From: Acanthococcus lagerstroemiae
Taxonomy: Eukaryota; Arthropoda; Insecta; Hemiptera; Eriococcidae
Length of the DNA: 64,000 nucleotides
Assembly (NCBI GenBank): GCA_031841125.1
Contig: CM063113.1
Coordinates: forward strand, 27,363,312-27,427,311
Direction: 5' to 3'
Numbering within the stretch: the first letter of the stretch is position 1; each line of letters opens with the position of its first letter. A model generated the notes under the pieces. The model made no database searches and was not told the DNA's origin. It worked only from the letters and a program-made list of their open reading frames with translations. Position numbers and translations under genes: made by a program. Shown here piece by piece: positions 12,797-23,716 of this stretch.

Positions 12797-12902
12797 CAAG
12801 AGTCAAAAGTGAGTGTTTACATGGCGAGGGAAAGTTTGCAAACGAGCGTAGCGAGTGAGACATTCCCGAGTCATGTAAACTCACTTTTGGCTCTTGTTGT
12901 GG
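12797..12902. repeat. 105-bp imperfect hairpin
   Basis: The left arm accaagagtcaaaagtgagt is mirrored by the right arm actcacttttggctcttgtt, and gtttacatg...gaggga by ttcccgag...catgtaaac. The central part contains the near-palindrome acgagcgtagcgagtgag. It lies directly outside the inverted-repeat element that starts at 12912. Confidence 0.65.
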
Positions 12903-12911
12903 AAGATATTT

Positions 12912-13401
12912 CTTATACTACTTGATCAGAAGCAGCAATGTTTTTCGCTGACATGGTCTGTATTTATTTATTTAGTTAAATTATAGGCAGGTGATTTTCG
13001 TGTGCGTAATTAATCCAAAAATTTAATTTGCTCAGTTAATTACTACAAAGTACAGTATAGCAGTCTTGTCTTCAGATTGTTCACGTGCACAAACAGTAAC
13101 AGCTGGACTACTTCGTGAATATTTAAATGCGTTCTTAAGTCGCGATTTCGTAATTCGCTCTATGGCCGAGTGGTTAAAGACAATCGCGACATTTCAGTCA
13201 AATGTTTCAATGGACGCGAATTCGATTTCTTGATACGAAATTACTGGCCAGCAGTTTTTTCATGTAGAAACACTTTACATTGAGGGACATTTACTTTACA
13301 TGCAGGTTTTGTTAGCACTCGATGCATGGATGATAGGCGCTTCTTGTCGTCTGTAAAACACCAACGTAAACATTGCTTTTCTGATCAAGAAGTATAAAAA
13401 G
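12912..13401. mobile_element. inverted-repeat element with a tRNA-like core
   Basis: Outer arms of about 40 bp are inverted copies: ttatactacttgatcagaag...gcaatgttt at the left against aaacattgcttttctgatca...gtataa at the right. Inside, 13155-13240 reads like a decayed tRNA(Leu/Ser)-type promoter: an A-box-like tggccgagtgg (13164-13174) and a B-box-like gaattcgattt (about 13218-13228). It may be a tRNA-derived SINE caught inside a MITE, or a chance resemblance. No coding sequence. Confidence 0.5.
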
Positions 13402-13455
13402 ATTTTATTTTTATTTTATATTTTATTTAACAGCCGTTCATTTGTCGTACATATA

Positions 13456-14935
13456 TTAAGTATTGGAGTGTGGGGGGGGGGCGTCGTGACGTCGAATGCA
13501 ACTATTTTCGAGCATTGGCATCCATCGCCTTTTTCCACCATAACCTGTCCCTTCGCACTTCTCCCCACAGTATCCCAAATTCCTTTGTAATCTCGTCCCT
13601 CTACCTTGTAGGTGGTCTATCCTTTTTTTCCCCCATTCTCTAGGTGACCATTCTTCTGTCACCTACATCCATTTGTTTATGCCTCTCACCACATGCCCTG
13701 CGAATCCTAATTCTGCCTTTTTTATCCTCTCTCCAGTATCTTTCGAGCCCGTTCTTTCGAATTTATCTTCCTGACTTATTCTATCTTTGATTCGTATTTC
13801 CATAGTACTACGGAGCATCCAAACGTGTGTTACCCTCAAGCTCCCGCATTGTGCCTTAGTCAAAGACCAGGTTTGTGCTCCATAGGTGAGGGTGGGCATC
13901 ACACATTGTTCCAGTATTTTTATTTTTTCCCTTAAGGGTAAGTTACCCTTTAGCACCGCTCCGTGGGCCCAAAAACGTTTCCAATCTCTCGCGGTTCTTA
14001 TTTTCAGCTCCAGTCTCCCTCTATTTTCAAATGCTACCATTTGCCCTACATAATTATACTCCTCCACTTTTTCGATTTCTGTACCGCCACCTTTATTTTT
14101 CCCTCCAGAGTATTTGGCATCAACTTGGCTTTTGTCAAGTTCATGGACAGTCCCACCCTTCTACTTTCGGTACTGAGTTCTTCTGCCATCTCTTGTAACT
14201 CCTCTCTTTCATTACTTGGTAACACAATATCATCTGCGTATCGTAGGTTATTCAGCCATCGACCGTTTATCTTTATCCTTTTTTTCTCCCAGTTCAATCT
14301 CTGAGATATCCCCTTCAGTATAGCAATGAATAGGTTGGGAGACACAGGGTCCCCCTGCTTCACTTCCTTTCTGTATTTCAAATTCTTCTCCCACTATGTT
14401 CAACCTTACGTATGCTGTTGTTTTTCCACACATTTCCCTCAGTACTCTCGCCACATCTCTTTCCATCCCTATTTTTCTATAGCATCTCATATTGCCTTAT
14501 GTTCCACCGAGCCGAATGTTTTATTGAATTCAATAAGCAAGAGACACAGTGGCATATTAGACTCCCTTGTTTTTTCAAAAACTTGATTGAGCGTAAAGAT
14601 AGGGTCGACGGTTGAATAACCTGCTCTAAACCCGGCTTGTTCCACTTGGTTGGTTCCAATCTAAAGTTTTGTATATTTGAGGATAGGCTCGTAGGTCTAT
14701 AATCATCCAGGTCGCTCCTGTCTCTTTTTTTTTTTTTTAATGTAGCAAAATTATTTCTGATTGATGCCATTGTTTGGGTGTGAATTTTGTTTGCACTAAT
14801 TTATTCAATAATTTAGTCATGTAAGGTGTAAGTACATCCGTAAAAAGTTTAATTAGTTCGTTGTCCACCCTGTCTGGTCCATTCACCTTACCTTTCTTCA
14901 ACGTTATTAATATCCTCTAAACCAGGCCTGACCAA
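13456..14935 (-). pseudogene. RTE-clade retrotransposon, decayed reverse transcriptase (copy B)
   Basis: Minus-strand frames 14770-14477, 14381-14046, 14067-13663 and 13662-13456 join, with shifts, into the RT and C-terminal part of an RTE element. Visible in order: a GPD(R)VDNELI-like segment near 14880, DLDDYRPTSLSS (about 14690), EVKQGDPVSPNLF (about 14360), LRYADDIVL with the catalytic YADD (about 14250), then VGQMVAFEN, LTYGAQTWSLTK and AGHVVRG of the C-terminal domain. The endonuclease domain is missing, so this copy is 5'-truncated. At least three frameshifts are needed. It is more diverged from the copy at 44.7-47.8 kb than two recent insertions would be. Confidence 0.88.
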
Positions 14936-15753
14936 GCTACGGCCCGCAGATGTGTGTGCGGAAAAGATAAAGGAATTCGAAAAATGGGGGAAATAGTTTG
15001 CAAAAATCGCGAAAAATCAAAGTGAATGATCGGGTAATCGAATGAAAAGTGTATTACAAGTGATACTTTAACTTATAAAACCAAATTTCACGTTTTTCCA
15101 GTTACTTTTTCTAATCAAACTTTAGCCCGACCCACAGTTGGTACTACCTTTTTTCAGACCCATTATTGGTACTGTGAATTTACTCGACTTTAATGTGTTT
15201 TTAAAATACTTAAAAGTCAAATAAGACGAGTCAACGTGTTTTTAAAATAAATTTGAAATGCTTACTTAAGTAAACTACATCATTTTTCATTTGATTTATT
15301 ATACTTACCAATTGTGGGTATATCAAAAAATTTCGTATCAATTGTGGGTCGTTGCCAATTAATATGGGTCGACCCATAATTGGTATTTTCAAAAGTTGTT
15401 CGGATCGAGAAAATTCCACCTGGAATTTTGAACAACTTAGAAGGCCTCAGAGTGCTTTTTGAATTTCAATAGTTGTCCATGTACAGATTCTGTAGTCCTC
15501 AGTGTCATTTGCGAGGATATTTTATAGTGAATTTTTGGAGAATCAGACAATACCCATAATTGGGAGCTGCACTCAATCTTAGGTTTTGAGAAGTTTTGGG
15601 AAAAAATTCACCAAAAATCCAAAAATGCTTAAAACTCAAAAGTAACTGTCACAAGTAGTAATAAGTTCTTTATGATAGGTAATTTTTATTACTGTTAAAG
15701 CAGGGCGTGACAATGAACAAAAACACCCTCAATACTCCTATTGAGGTCGTAAA
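14936..15753. repeat. unassigned DNA with repeated ACCAATTGTGGGT-type motifs
   Basis: Between about 15125 and 15560 a core of the form cccayaattggta, or its complement, occurs about seven times in both orientations; the clearest are taccaattgtgggta near 15307, atcaattgtgggtcg near 15336 and gacccataattggta near 15371. No period is evident. At 14923-14947 caggcctgacc...acggcccgc resembles a hAT-type terminus but has no partner. No gene. Confidence 0.45.
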
Positions 15754-16200
15754 ATGTACAGGATAATTTGATCACTTCTTATTTTTTAGATAGAGAAGAA
15801 CGGATAATCCGATTTAATTTTCAAAGATTACAAAGCTTACACATTTATGAAAAAACAATTTCATGCTCCAATTTCTTTCATTAAAGAAAATTATCAAAAC
15901 GTATTTTCGTTTCATACTATTGCATATGTTTGGGCAAAAGTACCGCTCAGTACTTCTAATGTACAGGATAATTCGATCGTATCTCATTTTGGAGATAGAG
16001 AAGAATGGGCAATTCTATTTAATTTCCAAAGATTACAAAGCTTATCCATCTTTGGAAAAAAACAATGTCATGTTTCATTTTCTTTATTTTTTTCCAAACG
16101 CCTGTTTTTTTTTTTCTGTATGGGAATTTAAATGTTATTTCGTTTCATATGTACTAGTACATATGTTTGAGCTCGTCCGAAGGACGGGTAATTCAGCTAG
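15754..16200 (+). mobile_element. Helitron-like 3' end with internal 205-bp tandem duplication
   Basis: The sequence ends gtccgaaggac (16175-16185), a short perfect hairpin, then gggtaattcag and CTAG (16197-16200) followed by T. A GC hairpin about 10 bp before a CTRR terminus, inserted before T, is the diagnostic Helitron 3' end. Upstream, a unit beginning atgtacaggataatt is present twice, at 15754 and 15959. A 205-bp direct duplication of this kind is common in non-autonomous Helitrons. The 5' TC end was not located, so the left border is only that of the repeat. The element abuts the RTE remnant that starts at 16201. Confidence 0.65.
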
Positions 16201-16627
16201 TATTAAATATTTGGCTTTTGTGGAAATTACTAAAGTTACCAGGACTTCGACCAGGTTTTGGTTATTCTCGTTTTTATCTCTTTCTCCGTTTTGTTGTCAA
16301 ATGTTATTTGTTGTCCTAGATATGTGGTCGCTTGCACTATTTTAAATTCTGCTGTCTCTATTTTTAATTCCAATTTTGAAGGGGTTGTTTCATCTTTAAT
16401 CATTATCTTCGTATTGCTCGCACTCATTATTAGCCCTGACTGTCTACCGTGTTTATCGAGTTCTTCGATCATCGATTTTAGTTCTTTTTCTGAGTTTGCT
16501 AGTAGGTTTACTCTTCCCAGTTTAGCTCTTTGAACACACCCTCCAGCGCACCGTTGACTATGATCGGGGACAGCGGATCCCCCTGTTTAACCCCTCTCCT
16601 AATTTCCCGGTTTTCTCTGTTTTAATT
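16201..16627 (-). pseudogene. RTE copy A, 3' part (split by the 8.0-kb element)
   Basis: On the minus strand this encodes the continuation of the RT fragment at 24940-24663. After one frameshift it gives RRGVKQGDPLSP (about 16600-16560) and NGALEGVFKELNW, and in the 16472-16236 frame YLGQQITFDNKTEKEI-type sequence of the RTE post-RT region. Removing 16628-24662 and one TSD copy joins GLKARIKT directly to this part, with a 1-nt shift. It ends at the Helitron-like terminus. Confidence 0.88.
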
Positions 16628-16679
16628 AGGTGCATTTCCTCGGCCCCCCCACTTACCCAGATAGACTTGAAACATACGC

Positions 16680-17025
16680 CATTCGTTTGTGCTACGTTTG
16701 TGCTGGTTTGTGCTGAAAACCTCATCGTTTGTGCTGCTCCCCTTCCTGAGATATTCGAGAAAACTTTTTGGGGGGGGGGGCTGTAGAAACGGGAGCCCCC
16801 CACTTTCACCTAGGGGATTGAAAATGGTGTCAATCGTTTGTGCTACATTTGTGCTGGTTTGTGCTGAAAATTCCGTCGTTTGTGCTGCCCCCCTTTCTAA
16901 GTTGTTGAGGTTTATTTTGGGGGGGGGGCTGAAGAAATGGTCTTTGAAAAAGGAGTTAGATAAAGAGTTGAAAGGGGAAAAGTGGATGCAATAGTTTGTG
17001 CTCCGTTTGTGCTGGTTTGTGCTGC
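16680..17025 (+). repeat. TTTGTGCT subrepeats of the left terminus
   Basis: Three clusters, about 150 bp apart, each contain three or four copies of tttgtgct, typically as gtttgtgctacgtttgtgct followed by ggtttgtgctg. About eleven copies in all. Between clusters lie g-rich runs. The mirrored set lies in the right terminus at 24285-24610. They may be transposase-binding sites (inference). Confidence 0.8.
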
Positions 17026-17490
17026 CCTCCATAATCTCCTATACCCCATAGACCCGTCGAGAGGGGGCTCTTTGTCGTACAGTAGGATACAAATCAGGTT
17101 TGCCTGAAAATTAAGGAGTAGGCAAACATATGTAAGCAATAAGGGAATGCGATAGAAAAGTTGTTTCTGTGTTTATTAGCTCAATTATTTTGCCGAAGTT
17201 TGTTTCATACGTACCTAGACCCACTTACTTACATAATTCATTTTTGGACATGAATTTATTAATTATTATTGTCGTTACAGCGCACTGATATTTTCACCAA
17301 AACATTATTATTCAAACGAACGCTAAAATCTAATATGTCTTGATTTTCACCAAAATCAAATCACTTGCTCAATTACTTAATTACTACAAAATTTAGCTTT
17401 TTTTTCTTTTTTTTCTTTTTTCTTTTTTTGGTTGTTAAGGATGAATTTTGAAAATTCATAACAGTGCTACTAGCTGCATTGCGCCTCATT

Positions 17491-17995
17491 TGGGTCTACT
17501 GTCATTACACCCTCTTACAAAATCTGCATTTCCCGCTCCGTGGTCCTTTCATTCTTTTCGGCTCTTACCATCTTTTTGTGCAGTCAACTTAATTGTGCGT
17601 TTTGCGGATTATAAGGTAATGACCACCTGGACCATCTTCCATCTTCGGTCATTTCACCTTCTTTTCAAAACTATATTCTTTCACTGTGGCGTTCTTTTTA
17701 TCGCTTTCGCTTGTGCCACCTTTTTGTGTGGAATCAAATTATTCTTACTTTCGGCGGATTATAAGGTCCATGACTTTCCGGGCCATCTTGGTCTACTGTC
17801 ATTACACCCTCTTACAAAATCTGCATTTCCCGCTCCGTGGTCCTTTCGTTCTTTTTGGCTCTTAAGATCTTTTTGTGTAGTCAAATGAATCTTACGTTTC
17901 GTGGATTATAAGGTTCACGACTTCCTGGACCATCTTCCATTTTTGGTCATTTCTCGCTCTTTCTGAAACTATATATATTCTTTCGCTCTGTCTTT
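17491..17995 (+). repeat. tandem repeat inside the left arm
   Basis: A block beginning ctactgtcattacaccctct occurs at about 17496 and again at about 17792 (period close to 297 bp), and a sub-block with ggattataaggt recurs three times (near 17604, 17756 and 17904). Only the last copy is represented in the right arm, whose matching segment ends at 24282. Confidence 0.75.
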
Positions 17996-18374
17996 GATAC
18001 TGCCTTTTTAGACTATTCTTTCAAAAATGACATTTTCGCCTAAAATTGACGATTTTATATACGTATTGGGACTACGTCGGGTGGAAATTCAATTTTCGAA
18101 ACTATTTCGTCAGTTTCTAATTTTTCAAGAAAAAATTTTTAATTTTTAATTTTTTGAGAAAACCGTTTTTAAAAATCCATTTTACTTGAAAATAAACTTT
18201 GAAAAATTGTACCACCCTTATTATTTGCTGCAATAAAGTACTTATTTTGATGTAAAATTGTTACCTTGCACATAGTTTGGGAGGAATAGAAATATAAAAA
18301 TTAGGTTCAGTTTTCCAAGACCTTTAATTTGATATCATTAAAGCCATAGTTTTTACCGGGACTTTTTGAGACTG

Positions 18375-19160
18375 CAGTAGACTTCCAATTATCCGCCCGA
18401 ATTGGGCCTACAGATTGGGCGGATAACCTGAAAACATGTAATTTTGATAAGAAAAATATTGAGAAAGGGGGGAAAACCATTTTTATTGAATTAGTTACGT
18501 AAGGTAATAAGTTATTTTATACAAAACAAAACTTCAATATTAAAAAAAAAATCGGCAATTTTAGCCTTTTTGATCAGTGGGGGAGGGGGCAACATTGTAA
18601 AAAAACAACTAAAAACAGTCAGTTCATTTTTTTTTTAAATCTGTAGTTTTTCTTTGCTTCTTCATGATATGCCGCTCTTTTCAGCAGCATAATTTCTCTA
18701 CTTTCTTTGTGAATTTCATAATCTGCAGCAGTAATTACTGGCTGTTGTTTAAACACCAGTAACTTTCCCAATGCTGAAAAAGCACTGTCATAATGTGTAT
18801 CAGCCTTGGGCTTATTTACGAGCACAACAAGCGCACCGGATGGGAGCAGCCGATTTTGAGGGGTGGCCGAATTTTGAGAATGAGCTTTTTTCTAAGGTGG
18901 ATGTTGGATAGGAACAGATACGAAAAAAAAAAATTCCGGCTAGGCAGTCGAGGGCCCCGAGTGCTTGTAACCGACCTTCATCATAATCCGGGGCTGATCC
19001 ATATGTACTGATGCGTCTCCTACCCGTTCTTGATCATAATTATTATCAGGTGTGCTAAGGACTGAAGTTGTGATTTTAGTGAGATTTTGGACGGATAAAT
19101 TCGTGGCGAGAACAATCTGGAAGGTGGATAAACCAATGGCGGATTATCGGGAGTCTACTG
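18375..19160 (-). mobile_element. pogo/Tigger-like element, left-arm copy, internally deleted
   Basis: Ends are inverted repeats cagtagacttccaattatcc and, reverse-complemented, cagtagactcccgataatcc, characteristic of pogo/Tigger-type Tc1-mariner elements. The right flank starts with TA as expected; the left flank reads ctg, so the TA duplication is lost on that side. At 786 bp it is far shorter than an autonomous Tigger. It keeps a C-terminal transposase remnant (18619-18825). Present in both arms, so it inserted before the inverted duplication or was copied by gene conversion. Confidence 0.75.
18619..18825 (-). pseudogene. C-terminal remnant of a Tigger/jerky-type transposase
   Basis: A 68-codon frame with SAFSALGKLLVFKQQ and EIMLLKRAAYHEEAKK resembles the tail of Tigger/jerky-like transposases, in which a helix ending in QQ is followed by a basic LL(K/R) helix. 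The DDE catalytic domain and the DNA-binding region are absent. An identical 68-codon frame lies in the right arm at 23267-23473. Not functional on its own. Confidence 0.5.
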
Positions 19161-19261
19161 TATTTATTTATTTATTTTTTTTTTTTGAGACTATTTCATT
19201 TTTATAGGGATTTTTATAGACTCTTTAAGTCTTTTTAGAGACTTTTAATACGACCTTTTTT

Positions 19262-19288
19262 TGAGTTTTTAGCGCCTAAAAATCCGAG
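19262..19288. mobile_element. orphan hAT-like terminus (left arm)
   Basis: The sequence gcgcctaaaaatccgagcct followed by tg resembles the right terminus of the hAT element at 8954-9636 (cataaaaatcctagccc). Its mirror is at about 22800-22826 in the right arm. No matching opposite end or TSD was found, so it is a remnant. Confidence 0.45.
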
Positions 19289-19389
19289 CCTTGATGATAA
19301 TCTTCAAGGATTTAACAACATTAAAACGGTTAACGAGCAAAACTTTTATTGGGTATCTGTAAGAACCGTATCTGTTGTATGTTTGTAAT

Positions 19390-19925
19390 TTAAGCCCATT
19401 TGCCTCTCTTTTTTCCACTGCACGAATTTTTTATTGAAACCTTGAAATTCATTGATTAGTCTTTTCTCCATGAATAGCATAGCAAAGGGCAATAGGCGTT
19501 TCTCTTCCATTGTGTTTCTTATAAAATTTTGATTCTTTCTACATACAAGAAACGTCTTTCAACTTCGTCAGATGACATTAGCATCATTATATAAAATTTT
19601 CAGAGGCTTAATAAATTCATAGAAATAAGTATTCAGAATATCCTTAAGGAAGAAGTACCGTAAATCAGTTGTTTTTACACTTTAGAAATCTTGCCTTTCA
19701 TAGATTATTTTCAGTTCAATCTTCAATTTTTTTTTCATGAAGGATGGAATAGCATGCCACTGTATTCTTCAATAGTTAATTCGCCAGAGATTTTTGTTTT
19801 TTTCAAATTAGAAAAATCAAACAAATTAGCCACAAGCGAATGCCCGGTGTAATTAAATCTGTCAGTAATTTCGCAAATAATGATATCGCATTCACGCGAA
19901 TGTCGGATATCGGAATGATATCATG
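19390..19925 (-). pseudogene. hAT transposase C-terminal remnant (left)
   Basis: Minus-strand frames give, in order, CDIIICEITDRFNYTGHSL-like sequence (19910-19830), KISGELTIEEYSGM, then SSDEVERRFLYVERIKIL (about 19590-19530) and MEEKRLLPFAMLFMEKRL. The S...VERxF core followed by a basic RIK segment and RNxMxEERL is the hAT C-terminal dimerisation domain. Stops and shifts are present. The part from 19390 to 19655 is duplicated in the right arm; the part beyond 19655 belongs to the single-copy centre. Confidence 0.65.
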
Positions 19926-20654
19926 CCGATATCAGTGTCGGTTGAATATCGGACGATGAGCATAAAGATACACGTTTATATTGATGCTTTATGTTTTACA
20001 TTGAAGAATTTTCCAGATTCGTACAAGCGCGAAAAATAATATTGTGATACAACAGACATCAGTAATCATGTTTTCGAAATCACTGAATTCGTTTTTCACC
20101 TGTTAACCCCTAGGTAGAAATTTGGATCCCATCGGGAAAGGGGGCGACAGGCAAAAAATGCATTAAATGTAATATGCGTATCGTTTCGCAGGGTTTTGGC
20201 GCCGTAAAATTCATGTACCGATTTTCAGATTACCGTGAAAATTGAGGGACCTGTAGTGGGGCGAGAGCTGAAAATAAGAATAAATTAACAATTTGGAAGT
20301 GGATTTCATTTTTTATGTTTTCGAGATGATTTTTCGAATTTGAGCTTCAGTCAAGAGGAAGCTTCTTCACATGACCCTGAAAATTATTTTCTTTCTTAAA
20401 TTAGGGTTTTCCCATCTTGGAGATCATTTTCCCCCTTTACCTTCTTCGAACTCCACAGAAAGCTGATTTTCAATTATTTCAATTTTGTTTCAATTTCCAC
20501 GTCATTTATGTCTGAATGAGAGTTTTTTCGGTCCCGCAGTCCATTTTTGAAGTTTTTCCCTCTCCCCCTTATCCGTATGCGTTCATTTTTCAACTAAAAG
20601 CTTTTAAATGAAATATATTTTTAAATAAATTTATGAAATTAATGAACAGTAATT

Positions 20655-21060
20655 TTTAGTATACACAGTGTAAGTATTCAAGAAATTCCGGGATCAATTT
20701 TTTTCAAGAAAGGAAAAAAAAGCTTAGAAAAAACTTTCTATTTAGTTTTTAAAATAATCCTCTCCTCGTTCGATACAAATTTTGCTGTGCTCGTACCAGT
20801 CACTGAAACGATCTGGAGAACTCTTCTTTCGGAATGGCTTTCAGAGCCCTGGTCACATTCCTTTGTATCGCCTCAACATCTTCGAAACGCTCTCCCTTCA
20901 TCGTAATTTTTAATTTAGGAAATAAAAAAGTCTAACTGAGCCATATCTGGTGAGTAGGGCGGATGGTGATTTGTGGTGACTGACTTTTGAGCCATAAATC
21001 GAGTGACGAGTGTCGAGGAATGGGCTGGTGTATTGTCTTTTGTCTCTTGGAAGAAATCCT
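20655..21060 (-). pseudogene. mariner-type transposase remnant, catalytic C-terminal half
   Basis: Minus-strand frames give DNTPAHSSTLV (second catalytic Asp context, about 21035-21005) and PYSPDMAQLDFF (third Asp context, about 20965-20930), then after a shift an LKITMKGERFEDVEAIQ-type segment and a W(Y)E tail. This order is that of mariner (DD34D) transposases. Multiple shifts and a stop after LDFF make it inactive. The N-terminal half is missing. Confidence 0.75.
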
Positions 21061-22189
21061 TATTCAGACATAGAGGAAGCGTATATTAGAATAATTATTG
21101 AAAATCAGCCCTCTGCGGAGCCCAACATGGAAGAAAAGAAAAATACAAGGAGTGGATTTTGTGATCCTGAAAACGTCAGTGTGTGAACGAAAATAACTTC
21201 CAGTCGTATATCAGGAGGTCTACCGATCATATAAGTCATATTTTTTGAAAGAGGTCATTTAAGTCATCTTTTTTTTTTTTTTTTTTTTTTTTGCTTTAGG
21301 TCATCTAAAAAGTTTTTATTCTGTTAAATGGTTTTAAAAACTTCGTGTAAAGGGCTACCACTCTTTGATACACTGACATTTGTACTTTCACAGCATTGGG
21401 GAATCTTTTTATTCGTGAGTGTTCTCAGTCTTCCTCTACTTCGGTTGGCTCATATCCTCAAGTAAATCCTCAGGTTCTGTAAGGCACCTTAAAAATCTCC
21501 AATTTTTAAGGGAAAGCCTCAAGTATGCGGAGCGAACGACTGGGCGGGCCCGCAGCTCGCAAATCATAATCGGCATAATTCGAACATTATCGGAAAAACC
21601 GCTATGGTGTTCGATTAGGGAATTTTCTATGTACTTTCTCGAGATGACTGTTTTGCCCCCTTTCCTACCACCTACATACTAATCAGGCAATTCTTTCACC
21701 CGAGCTGTTGGTGTAGTAAGTAGTTAGAACAGAAAAAATGTGAGCCTCGTAGTCCAAACGGGAAATGAGCTTGGAGTTCCTCAAGAATTATTATGACACT
21801 GAAGTAGCTTATTCAGTATCTTGGAAAATAAATCATAAAACTTTTTGAACCTCAAAACTCTATTTTTTTCTTATTTTTTTCAAATTTGTCGGTAACATTG
21901 CTGCCAACTGCATTAAAATAATAGAAAAGGTTGTAAATTGCCACTACTTAATGTTGTAAAACAGTTCAGGGTAGTAATATTACAATTTGCAATAAAATTG
22001 AAAGAGATGGTAGCCCTGCTATAGAAAATTCTCAAGAAATCAATGAATATAATATATCTTTGAGAATCAAAATATCTGTAAAAATTGTATGAGGCGCAAT
22101 GCAGCTAGTAGCACTGTTATGAATTTTCAAAATTCATTCTTAACAGCCAAAAAAGTATGCGCTCGCTGGAAATTTATCTGCGAGAGGAG
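21061..22189. other. unassigned centre sequence
   Basis: No gene recognised. At 21218-21300 repeated catttaagtcat-type words next to a poly(T) run resemble the sequence near 51955-52030, suggesting a shared small repeat. Confidence 0.4.
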
Positions 22190-22437
22190 CGCCCTTCTTC
22201 TACTTTTTTTCTTCCATTCTCGCGGGAGATTATCCACAATGAATTTGTGCCCTTCCCCGCCGCCAAAAAATAAACGCAGCATCCTACAAAGATGTTATGG
22301 AACGACTTTTGAAGTAGATTCAACGCATGAGACTGGAATTGTACCGCACCGGTGATTTTCTTTCCTCTTGCAAGAGACAAAAGACAATGCGCCAACCCAT
22401 TCCTCGACACTCGTCACTCAATTTATGGCTCAAAAGT
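22190..22437 (+). pseudogene. mariner-type transposase remnant, second piece
   Basis: Plus-strand frames give REIIHNEFVPF (about 22225), matching the (I)VHxEFVP motif upstream of the second catalytic Asp in mariner transposases, and then, after a shift, RQ(C)A..HSST from gacaatgcgccaacccattc (22382-22401). The last 65 bp are an inverted copy of 20998-21062. The fragment ends abruptly where the hAT remnant of the right arm begins (22438). Confidence 0.65.
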
Positions 22438-22715
22438 TCTTCCTTAAGGATGTTCTGAATACTGATTTCTATGAATTTATTAAGCCTCTGAAAATTTTAT
22501 ATAATGATGCTGATGTCATCTGACGAAGTTGAAAGACGTTTCTTGTATGTAGAAAGAATCAAAATTTTATAAGAAACACAATGGAAGAGAAACGCCTATT
22601 ACCCTTTGCTATGCTATTCATGGAGAAAAGACTAATCAATGAATTTCAAGGTTTCAATAAAAAATTCGTGCAGTGGAAAAAAGAGAGGCAAATGGGCTTA
22701 AATTACAAACATACA
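22438..22715 (+). pseudogene. hAT transposase C-terminal remnant (right)
   Basis: Mirror copy of the left remnant: MMLMSSDEVERRFLYVERI from 22504 and MEEKRLLPFAMLFMEKR from 22581, separated by a stop. It corresponds to the hAT C-terminal dimerisation domain. It starts exactly at the end of the mariner piece, so the join is a recombination or insertion junction. Confidence 0.65.
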
Positions 22716-22931
22716 ACAGATACGGTTCTTACAGATACCCAATAAAAGTTTTGCTCGTTAACCGTTTTAATGTTGTTAAATCCTTGAAGATTATCATCAA
22801 GGCTCGGATTTTTAGGCGCTAAAAACTCAAAAAAAGGTCGTATTAAAAGTCTCTAAAAAGACTTAAAGAGTCTATAAAAATCCCTATAAAAATGAAATAG
22901 TCTCAAAAAAAAAAAAAAAAAAAAAAAAATA

Positions 22932-23716
22932 CAGTAGACTCCCGATAATCCGCCATTGGTTTATCCACCTTCCAGATTGTTCTCGCCACGAATTTATCCG
23001 TCCAAAATCTCACTAAAATCACAACTTCAGTCCTTAGCACACCTGATAATAATTATGATCAAGAACGGGTAGGAGACGCATCAGTACATATGGATCAGCC
23101 CCGGATTATGATGAAGGTCGGTTACAAGCACTCGGGGCCCTCGACTGCCTAGCCGGAATTTTTTTTTTTCGTATCTGTTCCTATCCAACATCCACCTTAG
23201 AAAAAAGCTCATTCTCAAAATTCGGCCACCCCTCAAAATCGGCTGCTCCCATCCGGTGCGCTTGTTGTGCTCGTAAATAAGCCCAAGGCTGATACACATT
23301 ATGACAGTGCTTTTTCAGCATTGGGAAAGTTACTGGTGTTTAAACAACAGCCAGTAATTACTGCTGCAGATTATGAAATTCACAAAGAAAGTAGAGAAAT
23401 TATGCTGCTGAAAAGAGCGGCATATCATGAAGAAGCAAAGAAAAACTACAGATTTAAAAAAAAAATGAACTGACTGTTTTTAGTTGTTTTTTTACAATGT
23501 TGCCCCCTCCCCCACTGATCAAAAAGGCTAAAATTGCCGATTTTTTTTTTAATATTGAAGTTTTTTTTGTATAAAATAACTTATTACCTTACGTAACTAA
23601 TTCAATAAAAATGGTTTTCCCCCCTTTCTCAATATTTTTCTTATCAAAATTACATGTTTTCAGGTTATCCGCCCAATCTGTAGGCCCAATTCGGGCGGAT
23701 AATTGGAAGTCTACTG
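22932..23716 (+). mobile_element. pogo/Tigger-like element, right-arm copy
   Basis: Mirror of 18375-19160, with the same inverted ends (cagtagactcccgataatcc at 22932; agtctactg ending at 23716). Preceded by a longer poly(A) run than in the left arm. Contains the identical transposase remnant at 23267-23473. Confidence 0.75.

Larger units (their letters stand above)
16628..19655 (+). repeat. left arm of the 8.0-kb element
   Basis: Near-identical, in reverse complement, to 22438-24662. The outer piece 16628-17020 pairs with 24285-24662, and the inner piece 17809-19655 pairs with 22438-24282. The segment 17021-17808 (788 bp) has no counterpart at the corresponding place in the right arm, so it was deleted there or inserted here. 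Homopolymer lengths and a few substitutions differ between the arms, which argues against a simple assembly mirror. Confidence 0.9.
19656..22437. other. single-copy centre of the 8.0-kb element
   Basis: A 2.8-kb spacer between the arms. It holds the rest of the hAT remnant, two mariner remnants in opposite orientation, a run of about 30 T (21270-21291 and nearby), and at 22083-22152 an inverted copy of 17423-17490 (gaggcgcaatgcagctagta and the following palindrome-like gaattttcaaaattca). No MULE transposase motif was recognised. Confidence 0.6.

Noticed and set aside
13155..13240. Functional tRNA(Leu/Ser) gene
   Set aside because: The B box is degenerate and no cloverleaf can be drawn with confidence.
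14923..14947. hAT-like terminus caggcctgacc...acggcccgc
   Set aside because: No partner terminus or TSD was found; kept only as a remark.
15847..16345. Plus-strand frames of 94 and 160 codons
   Set aside because: They lie in the duplicated Helitron-like units and run antisense into the RTE remnant; Phe-rich composition reflects T-rich DNA.
18793..19011. 72-codon frame identical in both arms of the 8.0-kb element (also 23299-23081)
   Set aside because: It overlaps the Tigger terminus and its own remnant on the other strand; identity reflects arm identity, not coding constraint.
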